From Anthoceros angustus (taxonomy: Eukaryota > Streptophyta > Anthocerotopsida > Anthocerotales > Anthocerotaceae): a DNA stretch of 64,000 nucleotides. The translations under genes and the position numbers were made by a program. This document shows positions 12,781-22,650 of this stretch, piece by piece; the stretch's first letter is position 1, and the number at the start of each line of letters is the position of its first letter. The stretch is from contig MU008168.1 of assembly GCA_010909165.1 (NCBI GenBank), positions 248,001 through 312,000 on the forward strand. The letters run 5' to 3'. Below the pieces are notes generated by a model. The model was not told the DNA's origin. It made no database searches and saw only the letters and a program-made list of their open reading frames with translations.

Positions 12781-13085
12781 CAAGGAGGGCGCCACCGACC
12801 GCGCCCCTTAGCACCGGCCGATGCGCGGTGAGCAAGGAGGGCGCCACCGGCCGCCTCCCCCAAAGATGTTTATTTCATGGCCGCCGCCTCCCTAGCACAC
12901 CGTGCCCATGGGCGCCACCGGCCGCCTCAACACGCCCGCCGCCTATGGGCGCCGCGCCGCGCCTCAACACGCCCGCCGCGCCTCAACACGCCCGCCGGCG
13001 CCTCAACACGCCCGCCGCCCATGGCGGCGGCCGCCGCGCCTCAACACGCGCCATGGGCGCCTCCCTAGCACACCGTGCCCATGGG
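12781..13085. repeat. GC-rich minisatellite (cctcaacacgcccgccg)
   Basis: The unit cgcctcaacacgcccgcc is repeated five times between about 12,920 and 13,050. It is flanked by repeated gggcgccaccggccgcc and cctagcacaccgtgcccatgggcg segments that also recur. Open frames on the plus strand here (many Ala/Arg/Pro) are products of the repeat and not genes. Confidence 0.8.
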
Positions 13086-13309
13086 CGAATTCATGTGTGG
13101 AACGCCTACATATATGTACAGACTTTTCAAATATCATTGACGTGATCTCGATCATGAGCAGTCTTTTCCCCTTCCCCCTTTCCCCTTCCTCTCAACTATG
13201 AGTAACCTTTTCCCCTTGCCTTTTGCCTAAAGTTTCTCGTCTTTCCTTTTTGTCTCATTCCATAACAAAAATTTGAGCAAATATGTTTTCTTCATATAAC
13301 ATGTATTAA

Positions 13310-13880
13310 GTACTATACGTATGCATTGTGACTAAGATTGACTAGCCTCTCTGGCTGAGGGTGGGCATTTTTTTCCTAAAATGCATGTTAAGAACTATAC
13401 CAATGAAGAAGAAGAAGAAGAAGAAGAAGAAGAAGAAGAAGAATTTTATTTAAGCCCACTAAGGACGGATTTCCGTCATGGGACTTCGTACTTGACAACT
13501 TGTACCATGGTGTGCCTAAGCTACTTGCGCCAAGGGCATCCTTTTCCTTTAGGCACCCCATCTAAGTACCGATCTAAGCTCAGGATGCTTAATCACGAGG
13601 TTCTTATAAATGTGTGTCCATTTGGCCTGTGACTAGGATTGACGATCTCTTCCCATTCGAAGGCAGAAAATAATACATAATGACCAAGAAGAAAAATTTA
13701 TATTAAGATTGACTACCCTCTCTAATTGCATAAACCTCCCTATTGGGTGAGGGTGGGTGTATTCTTAGTGTAATAGGTATCAAGTATTACACCAATGCCT
13801 TGTGACTAAGATTGACTGACCTCTCTAATTGCACAAACCTCCCCATGTAGTGAGGGTGGGGCAGAAAATAATATATTTTG
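13310..13880. repeat. About 110-bp tandem repeat with inserted short retroelement
   Basis: The phrase gtgactaagattgact followed by cctctct and gagggtggg recurs at about 13,328, 13,700 and 13,797; a fourth copy at 13,631 is degenerate. Between the phrases lies a spacer ending in accaatg. The unit at 13,788 reads accaatgccttgtgacta. At 13,395-13,640 the same site is split by the short retroelement, giving accaatg, then the insert, then cctgtgactagg. Confidence 0.7.
13403..13628 (-). mobile_element. Short interspersed retroelement, copy 1
   Basis: A 185-bp body flanked on the left by a (GAA)13 run, so on the minus strand it ends in a (TTC)n tail. The same body, in the opposite orientation, stands at 25,690-25,928, and part of it at 59,938-60,030. 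Read on its sense (minus) strand it begins near the tttggcc/tgtgtcc end and finishes with attaaaattc-like sequence and the TTC run. It has no coding capacity. The 5' end is truncated relative to copy 2: the TTG run is missing. A SINE or internally deleted LINE derivative fits best. Confidence 0.7.
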
Positions 13881-14711
13881 CAAGGTTGTACCATTCTTTC
13901 CACTGATAACCGCTGCAGTCTAGTGGAGAAGATGCTCAGTTTTTGGTTTATATGATCTAATGGAAGGATTTACTAGTTCTTTTGTTTGTTTAGCTAGAGA
14001 GAGGAGCCAATTTTCTTTTGTGCATGTGCGTAATTCGATGGAAGAAATTTCTTGTGTCCTTTCTATTCATGGAGGTTGATTGGTAGATAATGTCCTTTTA
14101 AACTCACAAGAAGCCATATGTAATGAAAGTGTTATAAATCTGAATTAAGTTTTGAATCTAAAAAAACCTGAAAGTTATAACTAGGACGTTTCCATTCCAT
14201 AGATCTACGATTTATAGGGGGGTGTCTCCTTCCGCGATCATGCCCTTTGAGGCATAATACAGCAAGAAATGACATCAATTGCATCAATCAAGTGCACTCT
14301 CAACTGTTGGAATTCTAGTAAGTTCAAACGACGTATGAACGTATTTGGGTTGCCGTACCATATCTGGAGACTGAAGCTAATCCTCATCATCTGGATTCTG
14401 ATCTAATCACCGGTTTGATGTAATTAGCGATTCCAGTTCCAGAGCTTTAGAAACGGTGATTGACTATAGGCTAGGACACAGTCTCTCGCCCACAGCCCAG
14501 CTCTTTTCCTTGCCATGTAGCGAAGAGCAGGTAATATTGACATCTCAGGTTTGCCAGGAAATATCTGCATGTGGGGTTTTACATGAAAAGGGTGGCACTG
14601 GCAGGCAGATAGCATGAAGCCACTATCTGCAACCTAGGATTTCACAGTCACGAGTTGCTCGTGCAACTTTGAACTTCTTATCTGCCTTAAAGGGTTGGAC
14701 AGTTGCATGCC
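13881..14711. other. Intergenic, no gene seen
   Basis: AT-rich sequence without an open frame above 60 codons of recognisable type. The part next to 14,712 holds the 3' untranslated region of the nucleoside hydrolase gene on the minus strand. Confidence 0.5.
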
Positions 14712-16709
14712 TCAAGGTCGCTTCAGCAAGCTCTTGACAAGTGCTTTCACCCTTTCCACGTCCACAGTCCAACCAACTCTCACTTGCGGCTGGTTAGTCC
14801 ACGGATTCTCTGATGCCCAGCTGCTCGACAGCAAGACCACAATGATTTCTTCAAAACTTAGATCAGGAATATTTAAAGGGCATAACGGACTGGATGGTAG
14901 GTCGTTAAAACACTTACTTCTTAAGCCCTTGATCCATGAGGGTATGGCCAGTGCAGATGCCTCGTGTCTCCACCCGCACGACCCCAGACTTGTAGGTGAA
15001 GAGAGAGGGGTCGATGAGCGCGGCCATGCAAGTTGGATCGTGAAGAAAAATCCCTGCACACCGGCCAAGTGCTGTTAAACAAGCTGGCTGATTTAGCGGC
15101 CGTGAAGTGATAGAGTGAGAAACCGCAAGAGTACCATCGAAGCTATCAGATTTCAGATGCCAATCCCTGTAAAAAGCACACATATCGTACACCAACTTCC
15201 CAAATCTGCTCTTGGAGTCCCTTATTTCTGCCAGATCTGCAGCTGCAAAAAGAATGAAGCGTGTAGTCAGCAATGTAATCACTGAGCAACGACACAACTC
15301 AATTAACCATATTGGGTCACTTCGTCTAACTTTAACAGCCATATTAACCAGCCCGTAAACATTGAGATGGTGTTCTCTCAGCAATCAAGTCATGTTCAAC
15401 CCTGAAGCAATAGGTCCTGGTGTAAGGAGGATCAATTTAGCTGGCAATGTGCCCTACCAGAAAACGAAACTTGAGTGGTGAGGTTGATCCCGATGATCAC
15501 AATCTTTGCTCCTGATGTGAACACAGCATCAGCAGCAACCGGATCACCAAAGATCTGGAAACCAACCGCCACAATCACTCTCAGCACAACAGTCTACACA
15601 GAGAATGGTAGCGTGTTTACATACGAGACGGAGACTCACATTGGCTTCTGCTGCTGGAGTCATATTACCAGTTGAGAAAAATGCACCCCCAAGTACAATG
15701 AGCTCTTTCAGATTCTTGGCAAATGAATGGTCTCTCTGGATAGCCTGTTGCAGAACAATGGCATCCACAGCAAGCTTCCTTCACACACCTTCCCATCTAC
15801 CACTTTCCACACACAAAAACAATCGGACAAACTGTCTGCAGACATGCTAGAAGAAACTGTGGTGGCCTGTCACTCACGAGAGCAACGTTCGTCAGTGGTC
15901 CAAGCGCCACAACGGTAACCTCGCCAGGATGCGCATTGACTTGCTCCACCAGAAAGTCACAGGCGTCCTTGTCAATTTTCTTAGCCTTTGGGTTGGCCAC
16001 AAATAGATTCCCAAGCCCATCTGTACCGTGGATGAAGTCCGCGACAGGGGGAAGTGGACCCTGTCGACAAATTGCATGCCATCAGGGACATGCAGTTGAC
16101 AAACCCATCACGAATTGCTACTAACAGAAACAGGAATGAGACAGATAAGCAGCACTGCGTACCCTCAACGGCAGCGGGCTTCCCTCTGCAACTGGAATAT
16201 CAGCTCGTCCGGCAACTTCACACTAGATCAGCAATCCACACCCTGTTAGGAACAAGCACTGGATTGTGGGCAACCTAACCAAGAACCACCCAAAAATGTT
16301 GGCTGCAGGTCAGAAAACACGCCAACGCACCAGGTACAGAGCATTCTGGGTAGCCAAGGGCGTGGTCACATTTCCAAAAACAGTAGTGAAGCCAATGAAC
16401 TCGAATTGAGGGGACCCCAAAACCATGAATATTGCCATAGCATCATCTGTGGTAACAGACACTGGGTCAGTGAACACCAAACAATTCACGGGCACCCGCA
16501 ACCAACCCTGAAGAGTCCCTGAATCCCCAAACCACAAAATGTCCAAGGCCCTGCAACTGAGAGCGCGAGACATTACCAATCCCAGGGTCGGTGTCAATAA
16601 TAACCTTCCTGGCTCCTGCTCTTTGCAACGAAGAGGGCGCAACAGAACCGACAGCCCCGGCCCCGGAGGCCACATCCTCAAGAACCGTCTGCCCGATATC
16701 CACCAACAT
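14712..16709 (-). CDS. Nucleoside hydrolase (uridine/purine ribohydrolase)
   Basis: Hydrolyses the N-glycosidic bond of ribonucleosides such as uridine, inosine or xanthosine in the plant nucleoside salvage pathway; closest in layout to the cytosolic URH1/URH2 enzymes. Nine exons join in frame with GT-AG introns: 16577-16709, 16331-16446, 16163-16222, 15878-16060, 15640-15744, 15458-15554, 15135-15236, 14928 region (14918-15053) and 14712-14820, giving 346 aa, close to the usual 320-340. Visible motifs are the Ca-binding N-terminus VIIDTDPGIDDAM (split by intron 1), HGTDGLGN, VTVVALGPLTNVAL, IVLGGAF, GDPVAADAVFTSG and the C-terminal GHTLMDQG and TVDV. The ATG at 16,709 follows a short Ala/Gly-rich leader; another start within it is possible. 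A rearranged relic of the same gene lies at 52,740-53,690. Confidence 0.9.
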
Positions 16710-17374
16710 GTTGCCTCACCTCAAAATCCTCCAGGCAGCGCCAGCCCCGCCCAATTCCAAACCCCACGATCCAGGCCCAGCTCTGACCCTACTGACCAGG
16801 CAATGAAGGCAACAGCCATGCAGTCACTGCAGCGAGCTGGCTCCAATCTCCGCCCTAGATGCTGCAACAAATTCGCACCAGGGGGGTGGGCATCCTCGAA
16901 TTCATCTACCTCGCTCACGAGCCGAGACACGCTGCTGGAGAATATGCGAACCTCACGCTTGAATCACCTCCTCGGTCCCGCTCGCATGGGCCGAGGCGTG
17001 GAGCGGCAGCAAAGAAACGGCACAGCCCGAGGAGCGACCGTGTGCTAAGGGTGTGGCCCACGGACATGCAGGCGAGGCTATGAGCCAGGCCTCCCAACTC
17101 CGCGCGTGAAAAGCATCAGCACCCGGTATCTACATAGCCATGCCATGTGATGAGCATGTTGCATTCATGAAGCGGGATGAGCGCAAGTTGCAACTGCAAA
17201 CCATATCTGCTCCGAGTCCTCACCAGAGAGTGTGGTCCAGGTCACCACTCAGGGCGATGCAACACGCTTTGTCTTCTTGTGGCGCATTGACGCGCAGCCG
17301 TACTGCTCTCCGCAATCGCTCGTGATAGCCGGGCCTGCTCCCCCCCGGCAGGGAGAAGCCAGAGCGAAAGCTGG

Positions 17375-17406
<32 letters not shown>

Positions 17407-19529
17407 GAGAGGGAGAGAAGGAGAGAGAGTGGAAGAGGGAGAGCCGCACCTACTGGACTGGACTGATTGGCTCATTCATGGGAGGGGCCGGTGGGAGACG
17501 ATGCTGGTACCACAGCGCTCTTTCCTCTTCCGCCTCTCGCCCCGCCGAGATCAGCGGCATCGGACGCGCACTAGCATGTTGCCGGTGTGGCCCTTTCCTT
17601 CTGCAGTGCGGGGTAAAGAAGGGAGCCGATGCAGCTGCCGAGCTCTGGGACGGCGGGTTGTTTGTTCCGCCTTGTGAGCATTCGATAAGCCTGGCTGTGA
17701 GGTGCTTGTCCGCGAGCTCGTCAGCTTCGGAGAGAAGTTTGCTGCGAAATCCGTAGCCTGCATTGTTTTGGCGGTGCCGCAGCGACGTCAGCGTGGGAGT
17801 TCTCGAGATGCAATCCACAGCTTTCACAGCAAACTTCTCTCCGATGTCTTCTGATCGTAGCGCTGTGTGCCTGCCTTCGTTTTGTGTTAGCACTTTCTTG
17901 GTAATGTGCGGAGCTTGTGGCGTGCCGCGTTTCCGTTGATTTGTACTGCGGTTTGCTTCACCGGATGAATGTTGGCTGCCGGCTGTGACCACGGGCACAA
18001 TCCGTGCGATTTGTTCTCTGGAAGTGCAGACAAGGAGGCTCACGGTCTCGGATCTGTGGTCGACATCCGCGGCTCTCTCGTTCGATCTGAGCTCAGGTAA
18101 TTGTTTCTAGTCTCAGATCTGGCTGAGGCACAGTCGGCTCCGAGATGGAGTATACACACAGACAGCACCGCAGTGTCTTCTTGTACTTGCATTGCATGAT
18201 CTCTTCTCGGAGGGTACAGCTTCTTTGGTGAGAATCCGAAGGCGTAGCTAGCTTGTCTTGATTATTAGAGATGGTCAGGTGTTGTGAATGTTTTTTTTAT
18301 CACCGTAATGGGTGGACAACACTAACATGTCCAATTTCTGCTGGTGGTGTTTGACGGCCTCAGGGCTGGAAGTAATCGTCGCAGCTTACTGGTCGAGCTG
18401 TAGACCACAACTCGCAGCTGCCTTGTAGTTTTCGTTGAGGCATTTTATCGCTCGATTCAGCCTACAAACTTTCGTTCTGCAACTTGAGTTGGTTATGGAA
18501 TTTCTAACATGCTCATCAAATTTTGAGCTTCACGTAATGCTTTCTGTACAGGGGCCTCTTCATACCGATTGTTGATCACCATATTTGAGTAAACTGCATT
18601 GGTATCTGGAATAATTACTGTCACTGGACGCCCTGTTCTGGCCTACGTTACGTGGTAGGTCTAGTGTATCTGGCGCAGCTTATGTTCACTACCGTGTGTA
18701 CTCAGGGTATGCAATATCCTAGGCCCCTTTACACCTACAAGTGTCTACTCACGCGGTGGAGGTGACCGGGCCTGGTATCTCGTATCCTCTACGCCTCCCC
18801 AGCGTCTCGTGATAAGTATTTTATAAAGTAGTTTATTGTATTTTTATAAATTATTATTTTTTTATGTAAAGAGTCTTACCACCGTACCACTATCACCTGT
18901 GTGAGAACTTCTAGATGAGAAATCTCCATGTATCAATCGGCTAGGGTCCGAATGGACCTTACAACATGGGACCATTGCGAGCTAAACATCATCCCATTTT
19001 GGGCTAGACGCTAGCGCCGAGGGTTACATTGGGACCGTCCAACATGGGGCCATTGCGGGCTAGGCTGGATAAACATCAATATAGGCCCATAAACTTAAAT
19101 GCTCTTTTCCGTTCGTTTTCTGATAAGAAACTAGCTTTCTAGCTTGCCTTTGGCTTTCCAAGGGCCTTCATTAATATCTATCCCTTTCCTATCTTTGTCA
19201 CAAGGCATTCGGCAACGGACAGGGCTATGCCTCCTTGCTCACTACGGAGCTTATAAGCTCCAGCGTCTTGACCTTGCAAGCTAGTTGCTGTGTTGCTCTT
19301 AGGCATGTGTGTCATGTGTCCAGTGACTCACTACTAGTCTGGATGGTCGAAGGTCAGCCCTGAGGCCTCTATCCGTCTGTGTGTATCTGTTGCTGAGTCT
19401 GACCAGTGCGAGGGCTTGGCCTCATCATTCTCGTAACTGCGCCTCGGGTCACCCGCAGGGACGTTGTGCCAACAAGTTATTGTGTCCTCATAGCCTGCCT
19501 CGCCATTATAGTTCCACTATCCATCCTAG
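16710..19529. other. Upstream and intergenic region, no gene supported
   Basis: Frames of up to 197 codons exist at 17,232-17,756 (+) and 17,450-18,043 (-) but overlap each other and match nothing known. A (GA)n microsatellite runs from 17,370 to 17,430. The GC-rich part next to 16,709 probably holds the nucleoside hydrolase promoter. Between 18,950 and 19,075 the phrase acatggg(a/g)ccattgcg(a/g)gcta is repeated twice, 80 bases apart. The 18,880-19,530 stretch resembles an LTR in base texture, but no partner LTR or polyprotein is present. Confidence 0.5.
17370..17430. repeat. (GA)n microsatellite
   Basis: About 60 bases of almost pure GA dinucleotides with a few GC and GG interruptions, upstream of the nucleoside hydrolase gene. 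Confidence 0.95.
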
Positions 19530-19624
19530 AACCCCGGGGAAGAAATCTTCAGCAAGGGTTCTGATTCTACGATGTGTAACATAGGGGAATTAGAACCCTT
19601 GCTGAAGATTTCTCCCCCGGGGTT
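19530..19624. repeat. Near-perfect inverted repeat, 38-bp arms
   Basis: The left arm begins accccggggaagaaatcttc and runs to about 19,567; the right arm ends gaagatttctcccccggggt at about 19,624. The arms pair almost completely over 37-38 bp, with one or two mismatches, around a loop of about 20 bases (acgatgtgtaacatagggga). The ends are palindromic themselves (ccccgggg). It could be a foldback transposon remnant or a precursor of a small RNA. It lies in noncoding sequence 380 bp beyond the 3' end of SEC62. Confidence 0.85.
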
Positions 19625-20003
19625 GTTTTGATTTATTTTCAAAATACCAAATTAAATTATAGTTCCTCTGTAGCATATTGTGAAGCCCCATCATAGGCAG
19701 TCTGTCACTCCATACGTGAGACCATCCAAGTATTCTGAGTGCATTGAGCGAGTAGCATGAGAGAAGGGCCCTCCTGCCTAGACAAGTCTGATACCTTGGG
19801 TAGAGGAGAGATGCCATTCAGTATTACTACCTACAGGCTTTCCCGTGACTTCGAAGCAGGACGCATGGCGGGTGGTGCTCTAAGAGCAACACCTGAACAG
19901 ATGACGGACGGACTGAATCAAGGAAGTGAAACGACCGGCGGACGGAAAGAATGCCACTAATTTCTGGCACAAATTGTAATTATTTCATTGTGAAAGTCCC
20001 ATG

Positions 20004-21469
20004 CTACAGTTCATCTCTATTGGTTCCGTGGGTTGCATCCACTTCAGAGGCCCCTGCTACTGATGTTTCTAACTGAGTTTCCTCTTCCCTAAGCCCGCCA
20101 TCTACGTCCTCAGTCAAACTGTCACCCGAGGGGCTACTCAGACTGTCATCTCTTGTAGCTTCAGAGGAACGGCTTTCGTCTATAGTAGAATCATTGACAG
20201 CAACGGCCTCTAGCACAATAGTAGGTGCCGTCTTTCCAGAAAGAGCCGAAAACTTGAACTCCAGGATGTCATCAATCGTGTTAGTGACTTTCCTCTTGTA
20301 CCTGCATTATCCGATGAAGGGGATCAACGAACACATCAAGCTGCAAAACCAGCGTCGTAGAGGAAAACAACGTGACAAACCCAAACCCGAACCTGATCCG
20401 TGCGGACTCGTCCGGGGAATGGTGCACCAGAAACCAAAGTGTCAACACAGTGACTAGAGCAAAGCCGACTCGAGCGGTCCACTTCGGTGGGGGCTCTTTA
20501 TCCTCACTCAGATCAGGCAGGAATACGAATAACTCTGAAAACGTTGCTTCTTCAGCGAGGATGTTGGGGAAAAACCAAACCCTTTTCCCGAGGAAGATCC
20601 AAAGTAGTCCAAAAATTGCCCAGCGAACTACAACCAGCAGCAGGTCCTCAGTAGGATATACACCAACCGTGAATCAACAAGGTGAAGAAACCAAACAGGA
20701 AACCAGCTGAGATACGTACCGAGCAGAGTGCCAACGATGAGGGCTAGGAACGCTAAACACAGGTACAGCACCAACAACTTGCACCAATGCGGGAACAATG
20801 GAAACAGACAGCACCCTATTGTCACGACTAGAAGCAAAATTGACAGCGCAGTTTGCCACAAGGGACTCCTCCTCTCGAATGTCCAGGCAAAGAAGGCGTC
20901 ATCCTGCGAGAACTCTTGCTCCTGGCGACACATACGTCCCACACATCCGTAAGTAGTCATGCTCGAACCAAACGGCAAACAAACCACAACAATTCAGCTC
21001 AGCCCATCGGAATCGGGCACACTACACAAACGACAGCTATTCCCGTTCCGCATGCACTCCGATCCAGCTCCTCATCCCCAGCTCAGCGCCACAGCCCAGT
21101 GTCACTAACCTGGAAGATCTCGATGCGGGCAGGCCACTTGGAAAGCTTCTTCTTGCCGGGGCGCAGAGTCTTCACCACCCGGTCACACCGCACGATGAGC
21201 TTCCGGTGCAGCAGCAGATTCCCGAACTCCTCATCCCCCACATCCTCGCCCAACTCCCCTCCCAGCACCTTCCGCAGCTCGGGATTGGCCGCCAGCAGCG
21301 CCACAAAATCCTTGCCCCTGAAATACTCCACCCGCGCCTCCTGCAGCACCGCCCAGCGCGACTCCAGATTCTTGTGGTCCCGCACCCGCTCCGCGAACAC
21401 CCGCACCGGGTCCAGCTTGCTTGCCGATGCAGCCTTCCCCCCCGGCTTCTTCTTGCCGGGCCCTGCCAT
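20004..21469 (-). CDS. SEC62: SEC62, ER protein translocation subunit
   Basis: Part of the SEC61-associated post-translational translocation machinery in the ER membrane; also an ER-phagy receptor in animals and plants. Four exons join in frame: 21110-21469, 20720-20921, 20393-20627 and 20004-20301, giving 364 aa, almost exactly the length of plant SEC62. The N-terminal cytosolic part contains the conserved EARVEYFRGKDFVALLAANP. Then come FFAWTFERRSPLWQ, a hydrophobic pair separated by CLFPLFPHWCKLLVLY, a further segment RWAIFGLLWIFLG, the block FFPNILAEEATFSELFVFLP, and a last hydrophobic helix (FALVTVLTLWFLV). The acidic tail ends in RDEL. The first of two in-frame starts was rejected because MAGPGKKK begins the conserved protein. 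Confidence 0.93.
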
Positions 21470-21838
21470 CGCCACACCGCAAGCTTCACAAACCCACACT
21501 CACCCCTCTCCGGCGCGCCCTCCTGTTACATTACGCACACATCAAGCATCGAAGAAAGAGCGGGGATTATGCGAGCATCGTTTCCGGCAAACCGAAAAAC
21601 ACAGCCAAAACGTTTTACGACTCTATAATCGCGATTATGCACGTATCGGCTCGCAGGAGTCAGAAGGCCGAACTCGAACGGAACACCCACGGAACGACAC
21701 AGCTTGCATTCACACCGCCGCTGCACCTACCGTCTACCTTGCACTCTACACGCATGCGGGAGACGCTGCGTCCATCCTACCGACTCCAACCCCTCATACT
21801 CTAGCCCTGCTATTGGACGGCGAATGCTAACACTGGCC

Positions 21839-22373
21839 TCAGTACTGGTTCAGATCGAGGCCCGCTTCCTTGGCCATGACGCTTAAACCCTTCTTCTCAA
21901 TTGTCTTCAGGGCTTTCGTGGAAATCCTGAGCTTCACGAACCGCTTGCCCTCCTCCCACCATAATCTCTTGTACTGAAGGTTCACTCCCTGCAGCTTCTT
22001 CGTCCGGTGGTTAGAGAAGGAGACCTTGTACCCGTTGTTCGCCTTCTTCCCCGTGAGATCACACACTCTTTCTGCACGGCAGGGGGGATGACGAGGTGAG
22101 GAGTGTGAGACAGGAGAGACATCAGCCAAACCTGCGTGAAAGAAAGGAGAAAGTGTGCAACGCACTTGCAACAGGCTGCACCAAGAGCGGCGAGGGAGCA
22201 GAGCAGCAGGCCGAAGATGAGGACGAGGAGGCGGCAAAGTGTATGCCGCGCAGCTCTGAACCTCGGCTGCTGAGAGCAGCGGAGCGAGTGCTGCTGCAGA
22301 AGGAGGAGGCCAGGCCGCTCGCCTTTGCCATGGACAAGCCGCTTGTGCTCGCCATTGCCATCGCCAGCGCCAT
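21839..22373 (-). CDS. RPL28: Plastid ribosomal protein bL28
   Basis: A protein of the large subunit of the plastid 70S ribosome. Two exons, 22166-22373 and 21839-22071, join in frame to give 146 aa. The first 69 residues are rich in Ala and Ser with few acids, as in a chloroplast transit peptide. The intron lies at the join to the mature part, which reads [20 protein letters not shown], then [41 protein letters not shown] and ends LDLNQY. These are the signature blocks of plastid-type bL28. I use the ATG at 22,373; the longer frame upstream begins with GTG. It is divergent from the RH57 helicase gene, whose ATG is 278 bp away. Confidence 0.93.
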
Positions 22374-22650
22374 TTGCCTTGGGATGAATTTTCTGCTTTG
22401 CGTCCAGGCCACACGAATTCCTGCACTTCCCCCTTCTCGTGCTATCTACAATCTATATCGAGTATTATGCTTATGTAAACCGATTCAATTCAGCTGACCT
22501 CGTTGCCCTAAGACCTAACGAGGTAAGGCTCGGAATAGAACGTGAAACTACCAAATATGTAACCAAAAAAACACTACCTATACATCAGGTTGAGTTTGGC
22601 GAGCTGCGGTACTCACGTTAAGTCCACAGTCTGTTTGTGCCGCCACCGCC
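22374..22650. promoter_or_regulatory. Shared promoter region, bL28c (-) and RH57 (+)
   Basis: The 277 bp between the two start codons must contain both 5' untranslated regions and both promoters. It is moderately AT-rich around 22,440-22,560. No clear TATA box at a fixed distance could be assigned for either gene. The arrangement couples plastid ribosome and cytosolic ribosome biogenesis genes, which suggests but does not show co-regulation. Confidence 0.5.

Noticed and set aside
12828-13201. Ala/Arg/His-rich frames, and regular spacing that could suggest a CRISPR array
   Set aside because: Units abut with no unique spacers and the genome is eukaryotic; it is a minisatellite.
17450-18043. 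197-codon minus-strand frame upstream of the nucleoside hydrolase
   Set aside because: It overlaps plus-strand frames of similar length, has no known motif and lies in GC-rich sequence next to a GA microsatellite.
18880-19530. Possible solo LTR
   Set aside because: No TG...CA ends, target duplication or second copy could be found in the window.
22374-22412. Longer start for plastid bL28 at 22,412
   Set aside because: The codon there is GTG; the first ATG in frame is at 22,373 and gives a normal transit peptide.
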